Shown here in pieces: positions 1 to 11,615 of a stretch of 64,000 bases of DNA. The stretch lies in contig JAKOGI010000813.1 of the NCBI GenBank assembly GCA_029747015.1, positions 330,501 to 394,500 of the forward strand, written 5' to 3'. A model generated the notes under the pieces. The model was not told where the DNA came from and did no database searches. It saw nothing but the letters and a program-made list of their open reading frames with translations. This DNA comes from Carnegiea gigantea (taxonomy: Eukaryota > Streptophyta > Magnoliopsida > Caryophyllales > Cactaceae). Numbering within the stretch: position 1 is the first letter of the stretch; each line of letters begins with the position of its first letter. The position numbers and the translations under genes were made by a program.

Positions 1-370
1 CTTTGCTCCTATTTGGCAAACAACTGTTAGCTATTAACAATTAATTGTTAGTTGTTTGAATTATCTGTTTATATTAATTACTTGAATTAGCCGTTTCTTA
101 CAAAAGTGTTTGGTAAAACTACCTGTTTCTAGAAAAGATGTTAGTAAAATTTCATTTATACCCTTATATATAAATTACCTTTTAATGGCATGTGTTATCA
201 TTTCCACAAAAAGCTCTTCCTAAAAGGCTAGTGAGAATGACTTTTTCAAAAAGAGCTTTTTAAAGCCAAACAACTATTAAAAATAGCTATTTACCAAACA
301 CCTTTTGACTGTTTGACTTGGTCAAAATAACTAAAACCTTCCAAATAGTTATTTTTGCCCAAGTAGCTAT
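1..370. repeat. AT-rich stretch with inverted TTTGG-type motifs
   Basis: No gene is visible. Motifs such as TTTGGCAAACAACTGTTAGC near the start recur in inverted, degenerate form near 270-300 (TAGCTATTTACCAAACACC). This resembles one end of a decayed MITE whose other end may lie outside the window. No target duplication could be checked, so the class is uncertain. Confidence 0.25.
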
Positions 371-1389
371 TGCTACCTTTGTTTCACTAGTTAGAAAAAA
401 TAAAGGTAAAATTCTAAGGTACTTGTTTCCTGGCTAATGCAACTATTGTACAAATAACATGAATGTATAAATCTTTAGCTCCCACTTCAAATAATCGAAA
501 TGACTTTAACAATTCAAAACTATACACCTGATAAGAATGAACTGAAGATCATCAAAAGGACCATCAAACAACAAAATTAAAAGACAAAGGAAAATAGAAC
601 TCAACATGCATGTACATTGGCGGTGCATTAAATTAAAACTTTACGAGAGTTTGTCACATTATTTTTAAGAATGTGCACATCGACGGGAAAATTGGTTCAT
701 GTATTGAACTAATTAGAGGATGCAAATGTTTTAAAACATGTGTATGCATATACTGATATACATGTATCTACATGTACCTAATTAATTAAGAAAATTAAAA
801 AAAGAAAAATATTAAAAATTTGCCACCAATCATATTTCTATACTTGTTATTCAAAATGCATAGACCTGTCAAATGAGTCAATCGATTTAGTTTTGGTTTG
901 GGTTAAGCACAATTAAGGTCAGATTTAGGTTGATCAATTTTGGTTTAGGTTCGGTTAAGTTCGGGTTAAGTTTGGGGTGCATTAGGTTCAAGCTAAGTGC
1001 GCACACATCAACTTCAAGTGAACCTCGTTCGAGTCAATTAGGATATGGGTCGGGTTAGTGTTGGTTCGGGTAGGTTTTGGTTATGGGATCGATTCAATCT
1101 TGGGTCGCATAGGAATTAGATCAGGTTAAATTCCAATCGAGTTACTTTCTGATTGAAGTAGATTTCAATCGGGGTCAATATGTGTGTGGTATCTTACATG
1201 GGCTTTCCTTGATAGCTTGTTATTATGTATTAATATTTGTGTGTGGACCACTGGACCATGCTGCACTGTTGCCTCTCTTTTTAGTTTGAATTAAAGCGAA
1301 GTTTTTAGGTAATTGATTATTGATATTATATTATTAGTGCATGATGATGATCAATGCAAGTGAAAATGGACTGCAAATTGTAATATTAG
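371..1389. other. Intergenic, no gene; degenerate GGGTTAAG/GGTTCGGG stretch at about 870-1140
   Basis: No coding region is supported. Between about 870 and 1140 the sequence is rich in short variants of GGTT(C/A)GGGTTAAG and is preceded by CCTGTCAAATGAGTC. That composition is seen in plant hAT-type MITEs with simple-sequence-like interiors, but no paired ends were found. The rest is AT-rich sequence in which I see nothing specific. Confidence 0.4.
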
Positions 1390-2100
1390 TTTTGTTGTTT
1401 TATATAGATCAAATAGGGGTTGCAACAGATAAGACTAATTGAAATTGACCTGTATTTAGTCAATTACTTCAACTTATTACTTATTCGGATTTGTATTTGA
1501 CTCTAAATTTGAAGCAATGTCAAATCGATTTAGACAAATTTGAATTGACATGTCAATACGTCATACAATCTAATTCAAACTTATTCACATATGTTAGAAA
1601 AGGGAAGTTGTGAGATACAAGACCAAGTGACTTAATAGGTATTCACATATATTAAAAAAGAACGCTGTCAACTTGATTGACAAATCCGAATTGGTACATC
1701 TATACATCATATGACCCAACTATAACTTATTCACATATGTTAAAAAAGGGAAGTTGCAGAGATAAGACTAAGTGAATCAAGTGATATTTAATTTGGCCAA
1801 CCAATTCAATTGATAAGGCCAAATTGATTTAGAGAAACTAGAACTAATACAGTTCAAATCAGATGTATTTAGATGGATTGAGAAATACGAAGTCGCGAGA
1901 GATGAGACTAAGTGCAATTGACTCGTATTTAACTACCAATTCAATTGATTCAGCCTATATTTGACCCTAAATTTAAAACAAGGCCAAATTGATTTAGAAA
2001 ATTTGAGTTAATATGATTCAAGTTGAACTTATTTGTATAGTTTAAAAAGCGAAGTTGTAAGCGATAAAGCTTAAGTCAAATCAACTTGTCAGTCAACTCA
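1390..2100. repeat. Degenerate tandem repeat, period about 140-180 bp
   Basis: A block resembling GAAGTTG(C/T)GAGAGATAAG followed by ACTAAGTG recurs near 1423, 1601, 1750, 1889 and 2049. Each is followed by CAATTGAC/TATTTAGTCAATT and CCAAATTGATTTAGA-like text. Copies are strongly diverged. Similar AAATTGATTT/AAATTCGAT text continues at about 20330-20400, on the far side of the large element at 2105-20292. This fits one array that was split by that insertion. Confidence 0.5.
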
Positions 2101-2104
2101 TAAC

Positions 2105-3857
2105 TTAAAGCACCTAGGCCGATGTTGCCTGCCCGCGGGGCATGGAAAAAGGAAAGGGGCAGGGGCTCCCCGAGGCTCAATCGACTTTCATTTCTCCACC
2201 TAGCAGCCTGCCTTCTCTTGAGGGGGATGCATCGCATCTGCTTTCTCAGAGCGGTATTCCATGGTGAGATATAATAGCTAGAATGGTGCTTTAATTTTAT
2301 AGAGTCGCCAGCACATTTTTAAAGGGAATGTACAAACATATAATTTTATAGAAAATACCTCATCCATTCGTTAAATGAAGTCCTTTAAACTAAAGAGACT
2401 ACCAAGGGACATGTGATTTTACTTTTAAGGAGGAGAGTTTTTTTCTATAGGATATTATAATTCCCGAAGTTGCGGAATGGAGATTTGATAAATGACTCCA
2501 TGGTTATGAACCATGAGAACAGATTCACAGATGAATGTACTATGCAATTGATGGTGTAAAGACACCATGAGATCGTCCACTTCAATATTGACCTCTAGTA
2601 GAAATGAATATGTTAAATTTTATATTTTTCAGTTCCATACAATCGTGAAATAGTCATATTTAGGGAGACATATAACAAGAAGAATATTTTTGGTGACCGC
2701 TTATTAGCAATTCATCTTAAAAGAATTACAATATACAAGAAAGCAATAAATTTAGCTGGTCACTTTATTATAAGCATATTTATTTCATGCACAAGAATAA
2801 TAGCATAAAGCACAAAATCATGGAGGATAAAACAAAAGCATGATGAAGGGGACAAAATTAAAGCAAGTGATAAACAAATTTATTATCTTTAAGTTATGGC
2901 CCTCAGAACCTACCTCAATTTGAGAAGATTGACAAAGTCCTTGGCTTCCTTTTCTCCCAAGTGCATTAGGGGAGGATTAGATTAGTGCTTTTCAAAACAA
3001 GAATCCTTTTTGCACAAGGTTTTGAGTGAAGATTTTGGTAAAGTTTTGTTAGAGTTTTGCAGGAGAGAGGCATAGAGTTTCTTCTAGGTAGAAGTATATT
3101 GACAATTGAGTTTTGCTAGATGATGAATGTTATTCTAGGGAGAATGGAGTAGATTTTCCTCTAGGTGAAGGTGTGTTTCAAAATAAGGGGTGCATGCCTC
3201 TCTTTCGATGTGTAGCAAGGTGACTTCCCGAAGCAAGAAATAATTCAATAATGTTAATCAAATCATTTTTATTCTCAAATATTTTAAAATGCAGTCAAAT
3301 GGGGCTAAATTACATCCAATGAACTAAATCTGGCTTTTAATTAGCTTTATTACAACAATTAACAATATAATCATATGTGATTTTAGAAGTAGGGCACAAG
3401 ACAGTGCCCAATAGCCTACAATGGGACCCAACAGCTGTTAGGTGACAAAATTTTGCTAGTGGGTCCTAGTGGTACTGCAGATCATGCTGCCAGTCCATAT
3501 TTCTTCATTTAGAGAATTGTTTGTGAGAGTTATATCGTGAGGCAATGCTTTGTTGCACTCTCACTCACTTATACTCAATGTATCGAGTTCAATCTCGCAC
3601 TAGCAAATTGTCCAAACCCCAAGCTTTTTATTCTTTTGTAATTACTTTTGAAACTTTTCCATTCTAAATGCTTTCAAAACATTTAAAATTTTTTATGCAC
3701 CAAAAATATTTTATTTGCGGACTGATTATTATGAATCAGGTAATTGTGTTGCTTTACTTTCAGTAGGTTAGGTGATTGTCATCACTGGACGACAATGTAT
3801 TTGACATGTAATCAAGTGCTCCATCTAGAATCCCGCGACACCAATTTGGTGCTTATA
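2105..3857 (-). repeat. 3' LTR of the 2105-20292 element
   Basis: Homologous to 13099-13644 plus 19282-20292. Shared blocks include the GAGGGGGATGCAT segment (2221), the GAGTC(G/A)C...ACATTTTTA segment (about 2300), the AGAAGAATATTTTTGG segment (about 2680) and TTTGGTGCTTA at the end. On the minus strand it starts TATAAGCACCAAA where the other copy has TGTAAGCACCAAA. The expected terminal CA also reads AA here, so both ends carry point decay. About 1.75 kb long. Confidence 0.72.
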
Positions 3858-3870
3858 GGAACCCCCACAT
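3858..3870 (-). other. Polypurine tract of the 2105-20292 element
   Basis: Read on the minus strand, TGTGGGGGTTCC directly precedes the LTR start. This is the expected position and composition for the plus-strand primer of a plant gypsy element. Confidence 0.6.
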
Positions 3871-4059
3871 TGGCCGACACCGTTAGAGCAAAGGGCAAAG
3901 CATGTGAATTTCATGCATGATGTTGTAGATGCAAGAGTGAATATAAGCGCATTCTAGGGGACAAAGTGTTACTGCAGGAGCACCAGTCTTGTTTGAGGAA
4001 AAAGGTGTTAGAATTTTGTTAAAAAAATAGGATTTTGAAATGTTCAGGGTCCAACCTAA
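3871..4059. other. 3' untranslated part of the old gypsy element
   Basis: Sequence just inside the 3' LTR and polypurine tract. A short open frame exists on the minus strand, but nothing supports it as a gene. Confidence 0.35.
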
Positions 4060-4890
4060 ATAGAAGGTTAAAGCAGTTTGGGGCTTGACGCTCTCCACCT
4101 ATTTGAAAATTTGAGGCTTGATGGTCTCACACTGACGGTCTCCACTAAGGGTGGGCAATAGGCCAGGTATCCATTAGGTAAAGCGGGTCGGCTCATTTAA
4201 AATATGGTCAATGAAGGGTTGGATTAATAACGGGTCAGGTCAATAGAGGGTTGGCTTGTTAAAGCATATTACCAAGTCGAGTTGGGTTGGCCCATTAACA
4301 ACCTGCTTAGTGGCTTGATACTTTTTTCAACCTCCTAACCACACTAATTTACATGCTATGATTAGTTAAGTTTACTATCTACACTTTATATGTACTAAGA
4401 ATTATATAGAAAGTTTTTTTTTGGGGTGCAAGTTTGTTTCATTTTAAAACAGACCAAAAAGGGATCGTCCACGGGTCAGCTTGACGTGACTCATTCATTT
4501 ATATAAAAAGCCAGGTCCGACCGACTTTGACGAGCTGGCCATGACCCGAATCGATCCACTTCATAAACGGACTGAACTTAACCCAACCAGAGCCGACCTA
4601 ATCAGTTGCCCACCCTAGTCTCCACTGATTTAAATATTTAGGGCTTCACAGCCTCTATCAGTTTGAAATTTGAGGCCTGGCTGTCTATCAGCTTAAAAAT
4701 TTGAGGGTTGATAGTTTCCTCTGGTTTAAAAATTTGAGGCTTGATTGTCTGCACCAGTTTAAATTTTGAGATTTGAAAGTCTCCACCATTTTTAAAAATT
4801 TGAGACTTGACTATACTCACCAGTTTAAAAATTTGAGGCTTAATGGCCTCCACTGGTTTAAAAATTAGAGTAAAAGTTTTTCCTAAAAAG
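4060..4890. repeat. Minisatellite, about 42-bp units, split by a MITE
   Basis: Units resembling TTTGAGGCTTGATGGTCTCC followed by ACCAGTTTAAAAA repeat about ten times in all, at 4070-4145 and again at 4618-4890. The MITE at 4146-4617 interrupts the run. Because the unit is a multiple of three, the minus strand stays open over the right block and would encode a repeating KPQIFKL-type peptide. That is probably a by-product of the repeat, not a gene. The array lies in the 3' untranslated part of the old gypsy element. Confidence 0.75.
4146..4617. mobile_element. hAT-type MITE, 472 bp
   Basis: The ends are TAAGGGTGGGCAAT and, inverted, ...GTTGCCCACCCTA. They are flanked by a perfect 8-bp duplication GTCTCCAC (4138-4145 and 4618-4625). 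An 8-bp TSD with TA-GGGTG ends is the hAT pattern. The interior is rich in GGGTCGG/CCGACC motifs and has no transposase coding, so it is non-autonomous. Confidence 0.82.
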
Positions 4891-5995
4891 GAATCTTTGA
4901 TGAAAGGAGTTGAAGAAGTGCTCATTTTTACATGGTTGTGGGATCGTGCATATGTTAGACGTTACTCATCCCCAGGCAAACAAATCATCCCACTTTTTTT
5001 TTTTAATAGAATCAGATTCTAATGGCATGATTGCACAAGCAATGGACCAATCGCTAAGGTAGCGACATGATTTAGCATGTCGTTAGGAACTTTTGGGGCG
5101 GGGGGATGTCAAGTGGGGAAGACTCCTTTTCTCAGCCTCGCCACCACCTAGCTATGGCATCAATTGGGGCTATAGTCCAGCGTTTAGGCAAGGGTTTGGC
5201 TACTTGTCATTTGCCGGCCAGTTTGAGATCTAGGGGCACTTGTGGACATGTGTTTCCCAACATGCTACGCCTGAGTTTCAGCTCCCATGAAATTTGATTG
5301 ATCCTCAACTATTAGGTTCGAGCTCCTCTGACTTTCCTGCAACACCCAAGGTCCAAATCATAGAAGAACCTCCCAAGGAAGAGAGGGGGTCAGGATCAGT
5401 AGGGAAAATGCTGCTATTTTGGATGTTTTGTTTTAACATTTGAATGTTTTATGATTTTCCTTTGGATGATGTGCTTATTTTTGTTTTTGTTCGCAAATTT
5501 TGTGGTCATGATTTTTTTCGACTCATTATTCTTTTGTTCTTTCTTGACATATAGCTAAGCTTGATATTAGAGCACTTATACTTTAAGTTTTTACATTTAG
5601 GATGTTGCTCAATATTGGGGCAATAGCATAAGGTGAGAAGTTGGATGGAACAACAAGGGAGTCCAAAAATTTTGAAGGGAAAAGAAAAATTCCCATGCGA
5701 AAAAAAAAACAAATGAAAATTCTCAGAGAAATAGATTTTGATAACCTTCTCCCCCCCACTCATTTTTTTGATGTGGGAATTTAAAAAAAGGAAAAAGAAA
5801 GAAGAATATTTGGGAGGGAAGTTCAAAAGAAAGAAAATAAAAATCAAGGAAAAGTAAAAAGGGAGTTAGATTTTATTAATTGGATAAGAATTTTATGGGT
5901 GGCAGTTCGGATTTGGGAAGCAAATGTCATGAATTATTGTAGCTAGGAGGCAAAAGCAAAGTGATTCATGTTTGCCTAGAACTTACTGACTCATT
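4891..5995. other. 3' untranslated region of the old gypsy element, no gene
   Basis: AT-rich with short purine and pyrimidine runs (5700-5760, 5780-5860). Small open frames are present but none resembles a known protein. Sequence in this interval lies between the polypurine tract and the opposite-strand frame of the element. Confidence 0.4.
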
Positions 5996-6757
5996 TAGGG
6001 ATGACAATGGGGCGGGCTCGGGAGGGGGGCATATTCTTCGTCCCTATCCCCATTCAGCTCTCCGCCTCCAATCCCCACCTCGTTCCCCATTGCAAGGAAA
6101 AAATTCCTACTCGTCCCCGTCTCCAGCAAGGATTCAATCCCCAACGGGAATTTTTACCTATAAATTTTTTTCCATCCTATGTGAAAACTATATTATAAGT
6201 TGAATCTTGGATGACGAGCCAAATTGTCCAATAGACCTAGCTTAATTAATTGTACAAAGCTCTTGTAGACTCCATGCAATATAAGTCTAACAAACTTCAC
6301 CAAAGTTTACATTCCAACCTAAATTAAAGGTTAACTAGTCCATGCAACACAAGTCTAATATCAATGCACAAATTACACAACCCAACCAAAGTCTGAGAAG
6401 GAAAACATAGACTATATAGCTGTGATTTTTTCAAGTAAATTTACCTATTTAACCTTAGTTTTATATTCTTTTTTTGGATAGAAATGTCTTATGTTTATAA
6501 ATGAAAGATTTACATATAATTTTAATTATAAATGAGGGCGAGGATGAGTTTTTTCCTCCAACCAGAACGGAAAAGCGAGAATGGGGATGTGAATTTTTCC
6601 CCAAGCGGGTAAGCAGGGACAGGAATAGGGCAAAATTTCATCCCATCCCTGCCATCATCCCTGCTCGGGGATTGAATCTTGCCCCATCCCCGATCCCATC
6701 CCCATTAAGTATGAGATTCGGTGGGGATGGGGATTCCCCGCCCCACTACCATCCCTA
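5996..6757. mobile_element. hAT-type MITE with GC-rich ends, 762 bp
   Basis: It starts TAGGGATGACAATGGGGCGG, and the inverted right end reads TAGGGATGGTAGTGGGGCGG. The flanking 8-mers are GACTCATT (5988-5995) and GACTTACT (6758-6765), matching at six of eight bases with two transitions. The roughly 150 bp at each end are G/C-runs (CCCCATCCCC, GGGGATGGGG) and the middle is AT-rich. There is no transposase. Length, ends and TSD size fit a non-autonomous hAT element. Open frames across the GC-rich ends are not genes. Confidence 0.75.
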
Positions 6758-7159
6758 GACTTACTGAAATGATTATGGGACCTAGCAAGAGGCACTAGCC
6801 TCTAAATCATGCCGCCGGCCCTCACGATAGGAAGATTATGCTATTGGGTCCTACAATCTTTCTGGCTTGAAATTATTTGAATTTTGAATGATTTGAGTAT
6901 TTTTTTTCCTTAAATGTTTGCATCACTTCCTAACCCATTAGAGCACCAAGCCTCTATTAGATTGCTCCTCCAAATCCTCATGGTGTCTTTTGATGTTCTT
7001 CTTGACTCTTGGAGCCACAATTTAAGCAAGGACACAAGAGCATGTTGGAACATTATAGGTTAAATTTTCTCCATTCCCTTGAACAAGTGAAAATAAATGA
7101 TGGATTATGAAGGGCAATCTAATGCAAATGATTTAGAAACCTTCATGTCTTCCACTTCC

Positions 7160-8260
7160 TGACTGGGGGTATATGCCTCTATGATTGAGGAGCTTGAAGT
7201 CATTTTGGGCTTTTCATGAAGGAGGGACAACCTGTTGTTCCTCAACTAAAGGACTCTTATGTAAAGGACCTTCAGTCTCTCTTCAAGTTGTCACCTAAAG
7301 AGGTTGATATGGCTTCTAATGTTCAGGTTATTGATCTTTCCTAGGTGGCATACCATTTCACGCTTGTTCATTAAGAGGAATATTTCAGCATTAAGGCCCA
7401 GCAGGCATATATCTTTAAGTTTCTACATCACTTTCTTTTCCACAGTGGTTAGGGTATGGCATGCCTAGTCCCCTTTGTCTGGCAATTGCTTTTCAAGACG
7501 TTTCTCACCCATATTGTTGGCTAAAACCATTTTAGGTTTAGATGATGTGAAAAATGACCTGATATGTGCCATCTGTAGGGACGTCCCCTCTTACTTCAAG
7601 CACTTGAGTCCTTCACTTTTTTTCTTTTTTTGGAATGATATCCTCACATTTTGATTTTTCTTTGGAGATGTGGCTCATGAAGCATCTAAAGTGTGTAATG
7701 TCTTCCATCAAAGTGACCACTTATACTATTGCACCGTTCCCAATCCATGCCTAGGTACAAGACCCAACGCCCTTCAAGGTGTCGGAGTGGAGTGAGTTCT
7801 TGGAGAGTCCTAAAATCCTTTGGGTGTCCCCTGGTGGAGGATTAGGTGTTCAAGCTTCCCTAGAAAGAAGTTAAGTATTTAGCCCTTCTTGGTTTTGATG
7901 ATATGACCATTATCTTCACTGTTTGGATTATTCTTCAATTTGGGTAGAGACATAATGCACCTTATTTTGATACCTTACTTTCAAGCTCCCCTACCTTTCT
8001 CTTAGGGCCCTCATAACTTGAATGACGATGTGGGGGCAAACCTTTCGGTTGCCTATGCTTAGGAGGTAGCCACTAAAGAGGTTGATAAGGCTTACCTGGA
8101 TTGGGCCAATGCCATTCCACGTACCCGTCAAGTAGCTAGGTGAGCGAAGGGGAAAGAGGAACGCTGCAAGAAGTGGGCTACCTGTATGAACAGAATGGCA
8201 TGGAAGAGGTCATATAACACATATACCTCTAGTTCCACACCTAAGGAAAAGGGAGAGTGA
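7160..8260 (+). pseudogene. Broken extra open frame, opposite strand to pol
   Basis: Plus-strand translation gives long protein-like stretches interrupted by stops and shifts. An early part contains FMKEGQPVVPQLKDSY, then VDMASNVQVIDLS; a later part contains WVSPGGGLGVQASL; the end is a basic, K/R-rich tail followed by TGA at 8258-8260. It lies downstream of the minus-strand integrase and before the 3' LTR, on the opposite strand to pol. Some Tat-group elements are known to carry an extra antisense frame in that position. I cannot name the protein family: a plant mobile domain was considered, but the match is not convincing. It is clearly non-functional here. Confidence 0.5.
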
Positions 8261-8689
8261 CCTTCCCCTTAATTCTTCCATGATGTAATAAGCCCTTAAG
8301 TTTCGGGATTTTTTTTTCAATTTATCCTCTTGGAACTGATACTTAAGGAAATTAATGAATTAATATTGTTTCACCTCTTGTGTACTTTTTTGTATATTTC
8401 ATCCTTCATTTTTTTGTTGTCATCCTTGGTTTTTTTTTTTTTTTTGGATTATTTATGATGTTAGATTGAATGGGCCATAAATTGGGTTAAAGTCACATTT
8501 TCTTTTCTTTTGCATGCATGACTTTTATCTTTTTTTCTATTTTGTTTGAAGAACAACAGTGGTTGGGCTCTAATAGAGGTGTAGCAGCATGCTAACAGTA
8601 CCAATGGGCCCTAGCGACACTGGGTTCTGGCCGTTGGGTTCTAGGAGCACATATCTTTATGCCACTAGAATATGACAATGAGCTTCATG
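8261..8689. other. Spacer between pol and the opposite-strand frame
   Basis: AT-rich with T runs at about 8290-8450. No gene or paired repeat was recognised. Confidence 0.4.
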
Positions 8690-10290
8690 CCTCCTGCTTG
8701 TTGGCTCTTTTCCTTTGACCCTTTCATAAGTGAAGTTTTTTAATTGGTTTAGGTTAATGAGTTATGAAAATTCACATTCGTCTATGTCCATTAGTTATAC
8801 AGTCCCTCCTGAGAGGATCTCTTTCAAATAGTAAGGAACGGTCCAATAAGGCCTAAACCTTCCTCGTGGGTTTGTGACAGGTATTCGAATGGCCTTTACC
8901 AGTGCATCTTATTTCGTCATACTTCTGGGACACACTTTGGGTTAAAAGCACTTTCCATTCTCTGTTGGTACTTTCATAGGTGATGTAAGGCTCGTAATCT
9001 TTTTTTCATCAATGCCGACTAATTCTTTGTCTCGAGTTTGTATGCAATCGATTTCGGACACTTGCGCTTCAAGGGTGTCCTACAACAATGAAATTTTTAT
9101 TTTTATGAGGAACACCACTTCTATTCCATACACAAGAGAGAACAGTGTCTCTTCTGTGGATAGCCTCATAGTTGTATGGTATCCTCATGTTTTATTTGGC
9201 CAATCTTTATAATTTTCTATCATCTTGCTTAAGATGTTCTTGATATAATTAGCCACTTCTATAGCTCCATTGTTTGTAGTATATAGGTAGAGGGCTGCTA
9301 GTCTTGTATCTTATACCATTCAAGCAATTTCATAGCCGTATCTTTGAAATAAAACTTATGGTTGCTTATAAGTTCATGTGGCACTCATAGCTATAAACAA
9401 CGTTGGTTGTTATAAAGCGTGTAACCTGTTTCAAAGTTAAGGTGGCATGTAATGCTGCTTCTACCTATTTGGTGAGATAGCCAATGGCCACCTTGATGTA
9501 TTCGTGGCCATTGCTCCCCTTGGGCATGATCTTATCTATCACATCTATTCCTCATATAGGGAACGACCAAGGTGAGGTAAACGTGTATAGCTATGATGAA
9601 GGCAAGTGCCGAATTAGGGCACACTTTGACACTTCTCACACTTTCAAGCAAACTGAAAGTAGTTTCGCTCTGTTGCAGGAGAGTAGTACCCCTATCTTTG
9701 TATCTTTTTTGTATAAGAAATATCCATTCATATGGGTTTCGCAATCATCCACATGGATTTCGTTTTTAAGGAGGTATGTGTCCTTGATGTTTGCATCCTA
9801 GATTAATGCCATAAGTGCTCTTCTTATATAGCATGTTGTTATCCTCTATGAAGTATGAGTCTAAACTATGGAGTGCTCTTTGGACTCATTTCAAGGGATC
9901 AGGAATATGACGCCCTTTTTTGGTGGTAATTTAGGATGTCCGTATACCAGAAGGTTGTTTCTTTATCCTCCCCTATTTCCAGACAGTAGGCTGGCTTGCC
10001 TCTTCTATCGATTGTGACAAGCATCTCAGATTCTTCATCAGGTATAACAATCATGGATGACAATTTACCAATGTGTTTGCAAATTGGTTTCTTTACTCAG
10101 GTGGTAGGTGAGCTTTAATTCATCAAAAAAGAACGTTAATTTTTCTAAATGAGCTTGGTAAAATGCCTAATTCTCACTTTTCACTTTCCACCATTCAGTG
10201 ATATGATTTATAATCAAAATTGAGTCTCCATATATGTTTAAGGTTTTAATTTGGAGACTTCGAGAGCTTTGCTTTCCTATAATGCAAGCT
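8690..10290 (-). pseudogene. Ty3/gypsy RNase H-integrase remnant
   Basis: Minus-strand translation, with many stops and shifts, follows a gypsy pol from RNase H to integrase. Near 10290-10080 it reads YEACIIGK, VYGDSILIINHITEWWKV and AHLEKLTFFFDELK (RNase H side). Near 9740 it reads HMNGYFL. Near 9560-9470 it reads GIDVIDKIMPKGSNGHEYIK, the integrase core around the first catalytic aspartate. Near 9200-9130 it reads NILSKMIENYKDWPNK and SLVYGIEVV (integrase C-terminal half). Near 8870 it reads a WTVPY-type GPY-like motif. The frame stops abruptly at 10290, where an unrelated LTR begins. The style (NGHEYI, IINHIT) is that of Tat-group elements. Confidence 0.8.
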
Positions 10291-11615
10291 TCATACCGAC
10301 AAGGCCGCGAGCGCATGGTGGCGTTGTAACAATCAAAGTCATCTCTAACAAGGACTAGGTTGATCTATTGGGCTTTATCCCCTTAAGATATGCTAAGAGA
10401 ATCAAAATTTGAGATTGAAAACTAAACTAATCTATTATCTAATCTAATAGATAAATAATTAAAGAATTATACAAAACTAGTAATATGTCAATTCATGTAT
10501 CAATTAAGTACTTCCTCAATTGGTTGTTTTAAAACCGACAATCGAAATATCACTATCCTCTTTCAAGGTGAAGTGAAATACCTAAATCTAAACAATTACA
10601 TGTCTCAAGGGCTCTTAATTTGTTTAGATTCATTCAGTATACAATTATCATTTTAGGTCTTTCGATCGATAATTCTCTCTGAAGATATCACACAATCAAG
10701 TCAAATCCTAGGGTTCAAGTGTTGAATTTCACATTTTAGTTCTTCATCCTGTGTGCAAAACATGTAAGAAAGTGATCAAATTTCTTACAAGATAATAAAC
10801 ATCTAAGATTGATAAAACAATACAACAATTCTAAAATACTCAAAAAGAAAACAACAAATCAAGAACTTAACTAGTATTTGCATAAATAAAACATCAAAGC
10901 ATCAAAATCATAATCAAAATTACAAAACATAAATCTAAAATGAGAAAAGAGAAGAGAAGTGAAGTGAAAAGAAATGCTCATCCAAGATCGCGCTTGAACC
11001 ATCATTGCAAACTCGGGTTGGAATCCTTGCAAATCTTCACTTCAATTCACCATCTCTTCCTCTAATCTAATCTAAAGCCCTAATTTAGTAGAATGGAATG
11101 GAGTATGGAGATGGAATAGTGTTGAATGAAATAACAAAAATGGCTTTTATAGCTGAAATTAACTATGCAAAACCGCCACATGCACGGAACACGAACAACC
11201 ACAAAGAAAACTAGCGACTCAGGGGAATAGGGTTGACTACGGTCAGTCTATGGGGACCACCACAGACCATGCCACCCACCACGGACAGATTGTGGGGCCC
11301 TTTTTCTTGGTGGCTCTCCCTTGTTTGACTTGTTGATTCTCTTGGATCTCCCTAGAACATGCTTTTGGCCCCGGTTTGACCAGTTGGGTGTATTTGGGCC
11401 TTTTTTTTATCTTCTTTAATCCACAAGGCCTCAAAATATTCATTCTACTCACATAAGTTGGATTATAAAGTCAAAGTCTGTAAAAAAACTCTCCAAACAA
11501 GCGAAACTAAGCGTAATAATAGAAATAAAGGCATAAATCATACAGCTAAGCATATTAATCCCCTAGAATGACTCCCAAACACTTATAAAATCCTATGCAA
11601 ATATAACATTCATCA
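10291..11615 (-). repeat. 3' LTR of a truncated LTR element
   Basis: It shares with the LTRs at 13645-14947 and 17974-19281 the GCGCATGGTGGCGTTGTA start block, the GGTTGATCTATTGGGCTTTA block, an AGAAGAGAAG purine run, the AGATCGCGCTTGAACC box (about 10986) and a minus-strand TATA box (11141-11151). On the minus strand it begins TGATGAATG right after a polypurine-like AGCATGGGAGAG (11616-11627). It interrupts the RNase H remnant of the host gypsy element. Confidence 0.75.

Noticed and set aside
1390..2100. CRISPR-like array
   Set aside because: Repeats are long, diverged and not separated by unique spacers of constant size; this is plant DNA with a degenerate tandem repeat.
4638..4925. Small repeat protein (KPQIFKL repeats)
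   Set aside because: It is the translation of a minisatellite with a period divisible by three; no other sign of a gene.
5961..6758. Several open frames of 65-85 codons
   Set aside because: They run over the GC-rich ends of a MITE and have proline/serine-rich composition due to C runs.
7160..8260. Plant mobile domain (PMD) gene
   Set aside because: Considered because some plant transposons carry it, but the readable residues did not convincingly match the PMD core; left as unknown.
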